From contig NZ_AP024745.1 in the NCBI RefSeq assembly GCF_019704555.1, positions 442,501 to 506,500 of the forward strand: a stretch of DNA of 64,000 bases, written 5' to 3'. The DNA is from Actinoplanes sp. L3-i22 (GTDB lineage: Bacteria; Actinomycetota; Actinomycetes; Mycobacteriales; Micromonosporaceae). The notes beneath the pieces are model-generated. The model did no database searches. It saw only the letters and a list, made by a program, of their open reading frames with translations, and was not told the origin of the DNA. The translations under genes were made by a program, and so were the position numbers. Positions 53,667-62,078 of the stretch are shown piece after piece; within the stretch, counting starts at the first letter, position 1, and each line of letters opens with the position of its first letter.

Positions 53667-53860
53667 ATCGGTTTTGATTTTCTCTCGGGCTCTGGAATGC
53701 CATCCCGACCACCGACCGGAGGGTCCCGGCGCAGGGTCTGGCCGCTCTGCGGGTCAGCCGGGGCCACCGCAGTGTTCCATCGGCACATCCGCGCCGGAAT
53801 GACCGCCGGCGCGGTCGAGCAACTCCTTTTCCCCATTCCCCCTTTGGGAGGAGTCCGTCC
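53667..53860 (+). promoter_or_regulatory. structured leader of the GH16 gene
   Basis: This 194-base gap has a hairpin CCGCGCCGG (53789-53797) / CCGGCGCGG (53806-53814) and upstream GC-rich pairing segments (GCGGGTCAGCCGGGGCC). ACTCCT at 53822-53827 could pair with the ribosome-binding site AGGAGT (53849-53854). It looks like a folded 5' leader, but I could not match it to a riboswitch class. Confidence 0.4.
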
Positions 53861-55054
53861 ATGTTGATCGATAGACGTAAATTTATCGGCATTGCCGTGG
53901 CCGTCCTGGCCGCCTCGGGCATCGTCGCCCTGGGCTCCGGCTCGCCCGCCTCCGCCGCCGACTGCGGCTACCTTTTCGACGACTTCCACTACAACACCTC
54001 CTCGGACGCGGCGCTGACCGCGAACGGCTGGACGCCGCGCAGCTACCAGGGCGGTCCCGGCGTGGCCGGGGCGAACTGGTCGCCCGCCAACATCACCTTC
54101 CCGACCGCCAACGGTGACAAGGTCGCGCAGCTCACGTCGTACACCGACGGCACCGCCGCCGGGACCGGGCACGCCGAGCTGTACTCGACGCAGAAGCGGT
54201 ATCTGGAAGGCACCTACGCCAGCCGGATCAAGTTCACCGACGCGCCGGCGAGCGGGCCGGACGGCGATCACATCAACGAGACGTTCTTCACGATCAGCCC
54301 GCTCAACGGGGACCTCGACCCGACCTACAGCGAGCTGGACGTCTCCGAGTACCTGCCGAACGGGGGCTGGGGCGAGACCGGGCCGATCAACTACCAGACC
54401 ACCTGGTACACGTACCAGAACGAGCCCTGGTACGCGGACAACCTGCACTCCTCGCAGCGGTCCAGCCTGGACGGATGGCACGACCTGGTGGTCCAGGTGG
54501 CGAACGGGCACGTCGTCTACTGGATCGACGGGGTGCAGGTCGGCGACCACGGCGGGAAGTACTTCCCGCGCCAGACGATGACGATCAACTGGAACCTGTG
54601 GTTCATCGACCTGGCCGCGCACTCGGGCGGGAAGAGCACGTACGTCCAGCAGGTCGACTGGGTGCTGTTCGCCAAGAACCAGGTGCTGTCGCCGGCGCAG
54701 GCGACCTCGCAGGCGGCCGGGTACCGGACCGGTGGCACCGGGTTCCTGGACACCGTCGCGTCCAGCGGCACCTGCTCGACCCCGACGAACCCGCCGTCCT
54801 CCCCGCCGACCTCCCAGCCGCCGTCCTCCCCGCCGACGTCTCAGCCGCCGGCGACCGGGTGCTCGAACGCGCCGGAGTGGGCGTTCGGCAGCGTCTACCT
54901 GGGTGGGGCGCTGGTCAAGCACGAGAAGAGCAAGCTCGGCGACCCCAGTGGGCCGGCCTCGGGGCAGGGCAAGCACCTGTGGAAGGCGCGGTACTGGACA
55001 CAGGGCTCGGAGCCCGGCTGGACCGAGCAGTGGCAGGACCTCGGCCCCTGCTGA
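53861..55054 (+). CDS. Tat-exported GH16 glycoside hydrolase with C-terminal CBM5/12
   Basis: 397 residues: a twin-arginine-type signal (DRRKFIGIAVAVLA, about 4-17; cut near ASAAD), a GH16 beta-jelly-roll (about 35-285) with the catalytic ExDxxE motif SELDVSEY (about 161-168) and WHDLVVQVANGHVVYWIDG, then a repeated PPSSPPTSQ linker and a chitin-binding CBM5/12 (about 340-397: WAFGSVYLGGALVKH, LWKARYWTQGSEPG, W at the end). ExDxxE is the beta-bulge form of GH16. The substrate is probably a beta-1,3(-1,4)-glucan bound near chitin, as in fungal walls (inference). GGGAGGAG precedes the ATG. Confidence 0.9.
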   Translation: MLIDRRKFIGIAVAVLAASGIVALGSGSPASAADCGYLFDDFHYNTSSDAALTANGWTPRSYQGGPGVAGANWSPANITFPTANGDKVAQLTSYTDGTAAGTGHAELYSTQKRYLEGTYASRIKFTDAPASGPDGDHINETFFTISPLNGDLDPTYSELDVSEYLPNGGWGETGPINYQTTWYTYQNEPWYADNLHSSQRSSLDGWHDLVVQVANGHVVYWIDGVQVGDHGGKYFPRQTMTINWNLWFIDLAAHSGGKSTYVQQVDWVLFAKNQVLSPAQATSQAAGYRTGGTGFLDTVASSGTCSTPTNPPSSPPTSQPPSSPPTSQPPATGCSNAPEWAFGSVYLGGALVKHEKSKLGDPSGPASGQGKHLWKARYWTQGSEPGWTEQWQDLGPC

Positions 55055-55068
55055 TCAACCGATGAAAC

Positions 55069-55098
55069 GGCGGGGCGTCTCCACGGGGGCGCCCCGCC
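55069..55098 (+). terminator. hairpin after the GH16 gene
   Basis: GGCGGGGCG / CGCCCCGCC nine-base arms with a 12-base loop, 15 bases after the stop codon. No U-tract follows. Confidence 0.55.
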
Positions 55099-55189
55099 GC
55101 GGTGTGCCAAACGGGGTCCGTCGTTGAACCGGACGCGCCCGGCCGGCGTGGGCTTGAACGTGAGCCCAGGCGACGGGGAGGTGGGGAAC

Positions 55190-55567
55190 GTGCGGTTCGA
55201 CCCGGAGGACGGCCTGCGTGCCTTTCAGGCGCAGGTGGAGGAGCGTACGCACGAGACGCTCCGGTTCAGCGCCGAACTCGAGGCGGTCGAGGTGACCGAG
55301 CGCTCCCCCGGCGGCGAGGTGACCGTTCGGGTCAATTCCGCCGGTGGGCTGACGGATCTTCGATTTCACCCCGAGGCCGACCGGGTCTCCCGGGAGGAAC
55401 TCGCGCGGCTCGTCCTGGACACCTCACGGCGGGCGCAGGCCCGGCTCGCCGAGCGGGTCGGGGCGATGGTGGCCGCGGTCTTCGGGGCGGAATCCGGGAC
55501 GGCGGCGCTGATCAACGAGGCGTACGGGAAGCGGTATCCGGCGGCGGGTGACTCCGATGAGCGTTGA
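55190..55567 (+). CDS. YbaB/EbfC-family protein
   Basis: About 125 residues. VEVTERSPGGEVTVRVNSAGGLTDLRFHPEA (about 36-66) is the YbaB core, and the second half is a long helix (SREELARLVLDTSRRAQARLAERV). Classic YbaB binds DNA near recF/dnaX. In actinobacteria many divergent copies sit instead beside WXG100 and type VII secretion genes, as here. GTG 55190 is preferred because GGGGAGG lies upstream; the frame is open further back. It overlaps the next gene by about 11 bases. Confidence 0.85.
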   Translation: MRFDPEDGLRAFQAQVEERTHETLRFSAELEAVEVTERSPGGEVTVRVNSAGGLTDLRFHPEADRVSREELARLVLDTSRRAQARLAERVGAMVAAVFGAESGTAALINEAYGKRYPAAGDSDER

Positions 55568-55862
55568 CATTTCTCCTGACGAGGTCCGGCGGCACGCGCG
55601 GGACGTCGACGAGGTGGCGCGGATGCTCGACGAGGCTCGGGCGGCGGGGGCGCGGATCCGGATGTCGAACAGCGCATACGGGTATCTGATCGGGCCGCTA
55701 TTCACGCATCGGTATCTGAATCCGCACGGTGACGAGGCGGTCGATGCCATGCGCAAAGCCGTCGACGGGATGCAGGCGCTGGCCGACGAATTGCGGGCCA
55801 TGGCCATGGTGTTCGAGGAGACTGATCGGGACTCGGCGGCGCGGCTGCGGGGGACGCGATGA
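55557..55862 (+). CDS. WXG100-like small helical protein
   Basis: 101 residues, nearly all helical: DEVRRHARDVDEVARMLDEARAAGARI, a turn region with YGYLIGPLF, then EAVDAMRKAVDGMQALADELRAMAMVFEETD. This fits the ESX/WXG100-like helix-turn-helix hairpins exported by type VII systems (DUF2580/ESX-1 EspC-like), although a strict WxG is absent. ATG 55557 overlaps the YbaB gene; GTG 55548 is an alternative. The stop overlaps the next start (ATGA). Confidence 0.8.
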   Translation: MSVDISPDEVRRHARDVDEVARMLDEARAAGARIRMSNSAYGYLIGPLFTHRYLNPHGDEAVDAMRKAVDGMQALADELRAMAMVFEETDRDSAARLRGTR

Positions 55863-56851
55863 GCGACGGGATGGCGATCTCGCGGCCTCCGTTGACGGCG
55901 CCGGCCGCGGACACGAAGTGGTACGAGGGCGCCGGCATTCTCGAAGCCGCGATGAGCATGAAGGACGGATTCGACCAAAACGATCTCCTCACCGGTTTCG
56001 GCAACCTCGGTGTTCTCGGATTGGGCGCGCTCGGAGCCGTCATGGATCCGTTTCAGGCGGTCTTCGCGGCGGGGGTCGGATGGCTGATGGAACATCTCGA
56101 CTGTCTGCGACAGCCATTGGACTGGTTGGCCGGGGATCCGAAAGAGATCGAGGGCCACGCGGATACCTGGCGCAACATGCAGGTGCGCGTCGAAAAGGCG
56201 GTGACGTTCTTCGAGGGCCAAGTCACCTCGGTCACCGCACCGTGGCAAGCCGAGTCCGTCACCGCGTATCGCGCGAAGGCGGCCGGTATGGCTGACGGTG
56301 TTCTCGCGTTGGGTGAGGTGGCCGGCGCCATGGCCGAGGCGACGCTGGTCGCGGGTGCGATCGTCGGCGTCGTTCGCAACACCGTGCGTGACCTGATCGC
56401 GGAGGTCGTGGGAGCGGCGATCTCGAAGGCGCTGCAGGCGCTCCTGGTCGTGACGATTCCCAAGATCCTGGCCGAGGTGGCCCTGCTGGTCGCCAAATAC
56501 ACCGGGAAGATCGTTCGAGTCCTCCAGCGACTCGACGATGCCATTGCCGAGCTCGGCGGCAAGTTCGCACTCGTCAGGGCCATCTGTGGTCGCATCAAGG
56601 ATCTCCTGGAAGAAGCCACCTTCGGGTCGGTGTTCCTCAACTCGGCGAAGCTCGCCGAGGCGGACGGCTACCTCGCGGACAGCGCGGGTCCATGGGCTGC
56701 GTACAAAGCGGCATATCACACCTTCGATCATGCCGATGAGGTCGTCTACGGTACGAAGGCGAAGGTTGCCGTGGACGCCTTACGCGAAGGACTCCGGGGC
56801 AACAGCATCCAGAACGGCGCCGCCACCGGCGACACCCTGCTGGACAACTGA
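55859..56851 (+). CDS. WXG100/PPE-like helical protein, possible type VII effector
   Basis: 330 residues. A helical segment follows MQVRVEKAVTFFEGQVTSV, with WQAESVTAYRAKAAGMADG (about 123-141) resembling the W..S..A/Y..R pattern of WXG proteins. Two to three hydrophobic helices rich in Ala/Val/Gly (about 44-66, 145-185, 190-215) may insert into or pack on membranes. The last 90 residues (AYHTFDHADEVVYGTKAKVAVDALREG) have no recognised toxin motif. No immunity-like partner is clear; the next gene encodes a small membrane protein. Codon usage is slightly less GC-extreme than its neighbours. Confidence 0.7.
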   Translation: MSDGMAISRPPLTAPAADTKWYEGAGILEAAMSMKDGFDQNDLLTGFGNLGVLGLGALGAVMDPFQAVFAAGVGWLMEHLDCLRQPLDWLAGDPKEIEGHADTWRNMQVRVEKAVTFFEGQVTSVTAPWQAESVTAYRAKAAGMADGVLALGEVAGAMAEATLVAGAIVGVVRNTVRDLIAEVVGAAISKALQALLVVTIPKILAEVALLVAKYTGKIVRVLQRLDDAIAELGGKFALVRAICGRIKDLLEEATFGSVFLNSAKLAEADGYLADSAGPWAAYKAAYHTFDHADEVVYGTKAKVAVDALREGLRGNSIQNGAATGDTLLDN

Positions 56852-56896
56852 TTCACTCCGCCGGCAGATTCCGATGAATGCTCTTGGAGATGCGCG

Positions 56897-57502
56897 ATGA
56901 CTGATGAGAATCGGGCGGCCTATCGCAAGCGCCGGATGGCGGAGATGTTGGCCGAGGCCGAAGCCGGCGTGGCTCGTTCCAGGGCTGCCAAGCAGAGGGC
57001 CGCGGAGATCGGGCCGGTGATCGAGAGCAGGCGTGGTGGGTGGTTCCGCAATGTTCTCGGCCTTCTGATCATTTTGGCGGTCTCGTTCGTCCTGCTCGCC
57101 ACGTCGATGACCGTTGCCCGCTTCACCGGTGCGGATTTCGCCGATGCTCGCCGGACGGGCGAGGCGAAGATCGTGAGTTGCGAGCGCCGGGGGCCGGTCA
57201 GCCTCAAAGGGTTCGGCTATTACAAAGCATGCTCAGTTTCGATCTCGTGGAGCGGGCGGGCTCGCGTGACGATCGACAAACCCGGGTTCTTCACCGATGA
57301 GAAGCCGGGGGATACGTTCACGATCGGCGAGAACACGGGTAGTCGGGGTCGCATCGGGTACTCGCGCGCCGAACTGCCCAGCCGGGGATGGGTGACCTTC
57401 ATCGCCGCCGTGATCGGCTTTCTGGGCGTAGTGCCGATCCTCCTGCTGCTCGCCATGTTGCGTGACGGACTCCGCGGCCTGTTCCGGCGGCGGCGGGAGT
57501 AG
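56897..57502 (+). CDS. small two-segment membrane protein of the type VII-like cluster
   Basis: 201 residues: a charged N-terminal helix (1-45), membrane segment 1 (about 50-75), an extracytoplasmic region with SCERRGPVSLKGFGYYKACSVSI (paired cysteines) and a beta-rich fold (about 85-160), membrane segment 2 (about 165-188) and an arginine-rich tail. It resembles DUF6346-type proteins found next to WXG-like genes. The function is unknown; its position suggests it binds or neutralises the product of 55859, but this is inference. Confidence 0.75.
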   Translation: MTDENRAAYRKRRMAEMLAEAEAGVARSRAAKQRAAEIGPVIESRRGGWFRNVLGLLIILAVSFVLLATSMTVARFTGADFADARRTGEAKIVSCERRGPVSLKGFGYYKACSVSISWSGRARVTIDKPGFFTDEKPGDTFTIGENTGSRGRIGYSRAELPSRGWVTFIAAVIGFLGVVPILLLLAMLRDGLRGLFRRRRE

Positions 57503-57541
57503 TGCGGCTTTTCTGTCGTACCCCCTTGGTTTGATCTCGGC

Positions 57542-57988
57542 ATGGGTGCTTCCGGTTGGAGTTACTACGTCGCGTACCAGCCTGATCTGGGGCGGGCGCT
57601 CGACGAGCTGCGCAAGAAGGTCTTCGACGAGGGCGACTACTGGTGGGCCGAGCCACACGAGCTCGGCAAGTCCGCCGCCGACTGTCCGAACCGGCCGCGG
57701 ACCGAGGAGGAGCTCTGGTCGTCCGAGTCGGTGCAGGAGTGCGGGACCCACTCGATCCTCGACGTGCGCGAGGTGGTGCCGACCCGGTCGAAGGCGACGC
57801 TCTGTACCGTCGTCCCGCTCCGGGAGGACGAGATCCTGGCGGCCGCGGGGGTCGTCAAGCTGACCAGGGCGCACGTCGGGGTGATCGAGGATCTTGCCAA
57901 TGAGCGCTGGCTCGGGCGCTGCGCGGTGCTGCACGACGACGCCGGTAATCCGTCCGAGATCTACTTCTGGGGTTTTTCGGGAGACTGA
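57542..57988 (+). CDS. hypothetical protein
   Basis: 148 residues with no signal or membrane segment. Recurrent features are YYVAYQPDLGRALDELRKKVFDEGDYWW near the N-terminus, acidic/Trp-rich composition and HDDAGNPSEIYFWGFSGD at the end. I recognise similar uncharacterised actinomycete proteins but no function. It lies 40 bases after the membrane protein and just before the NrdR boxes of nrdAB. Confidence 0.75.
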   Translation: MGASGWSYYVAYQPDLGRALDELRKKVFDEGDYWWAEPHELGKSAADCPNRPRTEEELWSSESVQECGTHSILDVREVVPTRSKATLCTVVPLREDEILAAAGVVKLTRAHVGVIEDLANERWLGRCAVLHDDAGNPSEIYFWGFSGD

Positions 57989-57993
57989 GTGCG

Positions 57994-58041
57994 ACACACC
58001 ATATGGCGTTGCGTCGGCTCGGCGAGGCCCATATATAGTGT
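57994..58041 (+). promoter_or_regulatory. two NrdR boxes over the nrdAB promoter
   Basis: ACACACCATATGGCGT (57994-58009) and GGCCCATATATAGTGT (58026-58041) each match 11 or 12 of the 16 positions of the NrdR box ACACTATATATAGTGT. Their centres are 32 bases apart, three helical turns, the usual NrdR spacing. The second overlaps a likely -10 (TATAGT, 58034-58039), with TTGCGT upstream as -35. Confidence 0.75.
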
Positions 58042-58049
58042 CGATCGCA

Positions 58050-58226
58050 GCTGGTTCGGCGCGCCTTCACGGGCGGGCCGAGGCAAGAGGGAATCCGGTG
58101 TGAGGCCGGAACTGCCCCGCAGCGGTGAGTGGGAACGACCGCCGTCACACGGCACTGGGCCGCATGGCCTGGGAAGCGACGGCCAGTAGGAACGAGCATG
58201 TCGCCCACGAGTCCGAAGACCTGCCA
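58050..58226 (+). promoter_or_regulatory. cobalamin (B12) riboswitch upstream of nrdA
   Basis: The conserved cobalamin-riboswitch core is visible: AAGAGGGAATCCGGTGTGAG (58085-58104), CTGCCCCGCAGCGGTGAG (58112-58129), CACTGGG-CTGGGAAGCGACGGCC (58153-58184) and a B12-box-like GCCCACGAGTCCGAAGACCTGCC (58203-58225, partial). It lies 150 bases before nrdA. In Streptomyces the same arrangement shuts off the B12-independent class Ia reductase when coenzyme B12 is available for the class II enzyme. Confidence 0.9.
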
Positions 58227-58376
58227 GCGCGCCGCACGCAAACCGTGTGCGGCGGTCGAAGGCCGCGTGGGACGGTCGACGCCTTCGCTTTGCCGTGCGC
58301 GCCTGCGGGCCCGTGCGCGAGTGTGGTGTCTTCCTGCGCGGGTTGCGGCCGTGTTGACTCGCGAGGGAAGAGGGCC

Positions 58377-60875
58377 ATGACGCTCACGCCGGAGAAGAGC
58401 CCGGAAAAAAGCCTGGACGCGGCCACCGTTCCGGGGCAGCGCCGCCAGGTGATGCAGGTGCGCAAGCGCAACGGCGAGCTGGAGCCGGTCGACGTCAACA
58501 AGATCGTCGCCGCGGTCGAGCGGTGGATCACCGGTCTGGACGAGGTCGACCCGCTGCGCGTGGCCACCAAGACCATCAGCGGGCTGTACGACGGCGCCAC
58601 CACCGAGGAGCTGGACAAGCTCTCGATCCAGACGGCCGCCGAGCTGATCGGCGAGGAGCCGCAGTATTCGCGGCTCGCCGCGCGCCTGCTGATCGACCTG
58701 GTCTCGCAGGAGGTCCGCGAGCAGGACGTCACCATGTTCAGCGAGTCGATCGCGCTCGGCCACGCCGAGGGCCTGATCGGCGACGACACGCTGGCGTTCG
58801 TCACCGAGCACCGGGACGAGTTGAACGCCGCCATCGACCTCGGCGCGGACCTGCGCTTCGAGTACTTCGGGCTGCGTACCGTCGCCGACCGTTACCTGCT
58901 GCGCCACCCGACCAAGCGGATCCCGATCGAGACCCCGCAGTACTGGCTGCTGCGGGTCGCCTGCGGCCTGTCGCAGACCGCGGCCGAGGCGATTGGCTTC
59001 TACCGCCTGATGTCGTCGCTGGCGTACCTGCCCAGCTCGCCGACGCTGTTCAACTCCGGCACCCGGCACACCCAGATGTCGAGCTGCTTCCTGGTGGACT
59101 CGCCGAAGGACGAGCTGGACTCGATCTACGAGCGGTACCACCAGGTCGCGAAGCTGTCGAAGTTCTCCGGCGGCATCGGCATCGCCTGGTCGCGGGTCCG
59201 CGGCCGGGGCGCGCTGATCCGGGGCACGAACGGCAAGTCGAACGGCATCGTCCCGTTCCTGAAGACCCTCGACGCGGGCGTGGCCGCGGTCAACCAGGGC
59301 GGCCGGCGCAAGGGCGCGGCCTGCGTCTACCTGGAGCCGTGGCACCCGGACATCGAGGAGTTCCTGGAGCTGCGGGACAACACCGGCGAGGAGTCCCGGC
59401 GCACCCACAACCTGAACCTGGCCAACTGGATCCCGGACGAGTTCATGCGCCGCGTCGAGGCCGACGAGGACTGGTCGCTCGTCGACCCGTCGGACGCCCC
59501 TGAGCTGCCCGATCTCTTCGGCGAGGAGTTCACCGAGGCCTACCGCAACGCGGAGAAGAAGGCCGTCAAGACGGTCAAGGCCCGGGACCTGTACGGACGG
59601 ATGATGCGCACCCTGGCGCAGACCGGCAACGGCTGGATGACGTTCAAGGACCGCTCGAACGCGCTGTCGAACCAGACCGGCGCGCCGGGCAACACCATCC
59701 ACCTGTCGAACCTGTGCACCGAGATCCTCGAGGTGAACTCGGACGACGAGACCGCGGTCTGCAACCTGGGGTCGATCAACCTGGGCGCGCACACCACGGC
59801 GGACGGCGTCGACTGGGAGCGGCTGCGCGCGACCGTGCGTACCGCGGTGGTCTTCCTGGACCGGGTCATCGACATCAACTACTACCCGTCGCAGCAGGCG
59901 GAGGCGTCGAACCCGCGCTGGCGGCCGGTCGGCCTGGGGCTGATGGGCCTGCAGGACGCGTTCTTCACGCTGCGGCTCCCGTTCGACTCGGCCGAGGCCA
60001 AGGAGCTCTCCACCCGGGTCCAGGAGGAGATCCTGCTGACCGCGCTGGAGGCGTCCGCCGGTCTCGCCGAGCAGTTCGGCGCGCACCCGTCGTTCCCGGA
60101 GACCCGCGCGGCCAAGGGCGACCTGCACCCCGAGCTGTGGGGCGCCGAGCTGTCGCAGACCGCGCGCTGGGCGTCGGTGAAGACCCGGATCGCGGCCACC
60201 GGCCTGCGTAACTCGCTGCTCGTGGCGATCGCGCCGACGGCCACCATCGCGTCGATCGCCGGCTGCTACGAGTGCATCGAGCCGCAGGTCTCCAACCTGT
60301 TCAAGCGCGAGACGATGTCCGGCGAATTCCTGCAGATCAACACCTATCTGGTACGGGAGTTGAAGGCCCGCGGGCTGTGGACCGCCCCGATCCGCGAGGC
60401 GATCAAGCGGGCCGAGGGGTCGGTGCAGGGCATCACCGAGCTGCCTTCCGACATCAAGGACATTTTCCGTACGGCGTGGGAGCTCCCGCAGCGTGCCCTG
60501 ATCGACCTGGCCGCGGCCCGCGCGCCGTTCATCGACCAGTCGCAGTCGCTGAACCTGTTCCTGGCCTCGCCGACCATCGGCAAGGTGTCCTCGATGTACC
60601 TGTACGCCTGGAAGTCCGGCCTGAAGACGTCGTACTACCTGCGTTCGCGCCCCGCGACCCGGATCCAGCAGGCCACCACCGCGGCGGTCGCCCCGGCCGC
60701 GGCCGTGCCGGCAGTGGTGGCCCCGGTCGTCATCCCGGCGCAGACCACCACCCTGGTCGCCAACCCGTCCGGCGCCGGCCAGGTCGCCACGCTGAGCCTG
60801 AACCTGCTCGGCGACACCGGCGGCGCGCTCGCCGCGTCCCTTGAGAACCCCGATATCTGTGAGGCCTGCCAGTAA
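58377..60875 (+). CDS. nrdA: class Ia ribonucleoside-diphosphate reductase, large subunit
   Basis: 832 residues. The N-terminal ATP-cone (about 20-110; VRKRNGELEPVDVNKIV) is the allosteric site. The catalytic barrel has the redox-pair Cys in SSCFLVD (C237) and AVCNLGS (C462), NLCTE with N445, C447 (thiyl radical) and E449, and the YLYAWKSGLKTSYYL radical-transfer tyrosines. The C-terminus ends CEACQ, the shuttle Cys pair. An Ala/Val-rich linker (about 764-790) leads to it. It reduces ribonucleoside diphosphates for DNA synthesis. The ATG 58377 follows GAGGGAAGAGGG. The TAA overlaps nrdB. Confidence 0.95.
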   Translation: MTLTPEKSPEKSLDAATVPGQRRQVMQVRKRNGELEPVDVNKIVAAVERWITGLDEVDPLRVATKTISGLYDGATTEELDKLSIQTAAELIGEEPQYSRLAARLLIDLVSQEVREQDVTMFSESIALGHAEGLIGDDTLAFVTEHRDELNAAIDLGADLRFEYFGLRTVADRYLLRHPTKRIPIETPQYWLLRVACGLSQTAAEAIGFYRLMSSLAYLPSSPTLFNSGTRHTQMSSCFLVDSPKDELDSIYERYHQVAKLSKFSGGIGIAWSRVRGRGALIRGTNGKSNGIVPFLKTLDAGVAAVNQGGRRKGAACVYLEPWHPDIEEFLELRDNTGEESRRTHNLNLANWIPDEFMRRVEADEDWSLVDPSDAPELPDLFGEEFTEAYRNAEKKAVKTVKARDLYGRMMRTLAQTGNGWMTFKDRSNALSNQTGAPGNTIHLSNLCTEILEVNSDDETAVCNLGSINLGAHTTADGVDWERLRATVRTAVVFLDRVIDINYYPSQQAEASNPRWRPVGLGLMGLQDAFFTLRLPFDSAEAKELSTRVQEEILLTALEASAGLAEQFGAHPSFPETRAAKGDLHPELWGAELSQTARWASVKTRIAATGLRNSLLVAIAPTATIASIAGCYECIEPQVSNLFKRETMSGEFLQINTYLVRELKARGLWTAPIREAIKRAEGSVQGITELPSDIKDIFRTAWELPQRALIDLAAARAPFIDQSQSLNLFLASPTIGKVSSMYLYAWKSGLKTSYYLRSRPATRIQQATTAAVAPAAAVPAVVAPVVIPAQTTTLVANPSGAGQVATLSLNLLGDTGGALAASLENPDICEACQ

Positions 60876-61870
60876 TGCTGCTCGACCCTGGAATGGACCT
60901 GACCCTGCGGCCGATGAAGTACCCGCACTTCTTCGACCGCTACAAGGACGCCATCAAGAACACCTGGACGGTCGAGGAGGTCGATCTCCACTCCGACCTC
61001 GCCGACCTGGCCAAGCTGAGCCCGGCCGAGCAGCACCTGGTGTCCCGGCTGGTCGCGTTCTTCGCCACCGGCGACACGATCGTGGCGAACAACCTGGTGC
61101 TCAACCTGTACCAGCACGTCAACTCGCCGGAGGGCCGGCTCTACCTGTCCCGGCAGCTGTTCGAGGAGGCCGTGCACGTTCAGTTCTATCTGAACCTGCT
61201 CGACACCTATGTGCCGGACGAGAACGAGCGGTTCGAGGCGTTCGCCGCGATCGACAACATTCCGTCGATCGCGCGTAAGGCCGAATTCTGTTTCAAGTGG
61301 ATCGACTCGGTCTTCGATCTGCGCAAGCTGGAGACCCGCGAGCACCGGCGGGCGTTCCTGCTCAACGTGATCTGCTTCGCCGCGTGCATCGAGGGCCTGT
61401 TCTTCTACGGCGCCTTCGCGTATGTGTACTTCCTGCGCTCCCGCGGTGTCCTGCAGGGCCTCGCCTCCGGCACCAACTGGGTGTTCCGCGACGAGAGCAT
61501 GCACATGGCGTTCGCGTTCGACGTGGTCGACACCGTCCGGCAGGAGGAGCCGGACCTGTTCGACGCCGAGATGGAGCAGCAGGTCCGCGACATGCTGGCC
61601 GAGGCCGTCGAGTGTGAGGTCCAGTTCGCCGAGGACCTGCTCGCCCAGGGCGTCTCCGGGATGTCCCTCGGCGACATGCGCGAATACCTGCAGCACGTGG
61701 CCGACCGGCGGCTGCAGGTGCTCGGCATCGCGCCGATGTACGGCAGCAAGAACCCGTTCGCCTTCATGGAGCTGCAGGACGTCCAGGAGCTCTCGAACTT
61801 CTTCGAGCGCCGGGTCTCCGCCTACCAGGTCGGCGTGACCGGAAGCGTCAGCTTCGACGACGACTTCTGA
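60875..61870 (+). CDS. nrdB: class Ia ribonucleoside-diphosphate reductase, radical-bearing small subunit
   Basis: 331 residues. The metal and radical site is complete: D67 (GDTIV), E98 and H101 in EEAVH, the radical tyrosine Y105 four residues later, and the second EExxH-like set ending in RDESMH. The spacings D-E (31) and E-H-Y match E. coli NrdB. The C-terminal tail (GVTGSVSFDDDF) is the peptide that docks into NrdA. Its start overlaps the nrdA stop (TAATG). A strong terminator follows. No nrdS or nrdR gene is in the window. Confidence 0.95.
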   Translation: MLLDPGMDLTLRPMKYPHFFDRYKDAIKNTWTVEEVDLHSDLADLAKLSPAEQHLVSRLVAFFATGDTIVANNLVLNLYQHVNSPEGRLYLSRQLFEEAVHVQFYLNLLDTYVPDENERFEAFAAIDNIPSIARKAEFCFKWIDSVFDLRKLETREHRRAFLLNVICFAACIEGLFFYGAFAYVYFLRSRGVLQGLASGTNWVFRDESMHMAFAFDVVDTVRQEEPDLFDAEMEQQVRDMLAEAVECEVQFAEDLLAQGVSGMSLGDMREYLQHVADRRLQVLGIAPMYGSKNPFAFMELQDVQELSNFFERRVSAYQVGVTGSVSFDDDF

Positions 61871-61891
61871 GTCGCGGCCGCTGACCACGGG

Positions 61892-61930
61892 AAAGCCCGG
61901 GACCGGTGGAACCGGTCCCGGGCTTTTGTG
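61892..61930 (+). terminator. nrdAB intrinsic terminator
   Basis: A perfect 16-base stem from AAAGCCCGGGACCGGT (61892-61907) to ACCGGTCCCGGGCTTT (61911-61926), with a three-base loop, followed by TTGTGGTTTTT. Confidence 0.93.
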
Positions 61931-62078
61931 GTTTTTGCAACCGTGCCCACCCGCGGACGTCGCCCTTGCGGGTCTCGTGTTCTGGGCGCCCCGCGCCCTT
62001 GCGAGGCCCGGAAGGGTCCCCGCGGGAGCGACGATCAGTTATTGGCCGCAGCCGTGGCAATGAATCTCTTGAAGTGCA

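Noticed and set aside
53667..53860. Cyclic di-AMP (ydaO) riboswitch before the GH16 gene
   Set aside because: Such switches precede actinobacterial wall hydrolases, but the conserved GGGGTGAATC and CAGCTAACC-GTAGGC blocks are absent.
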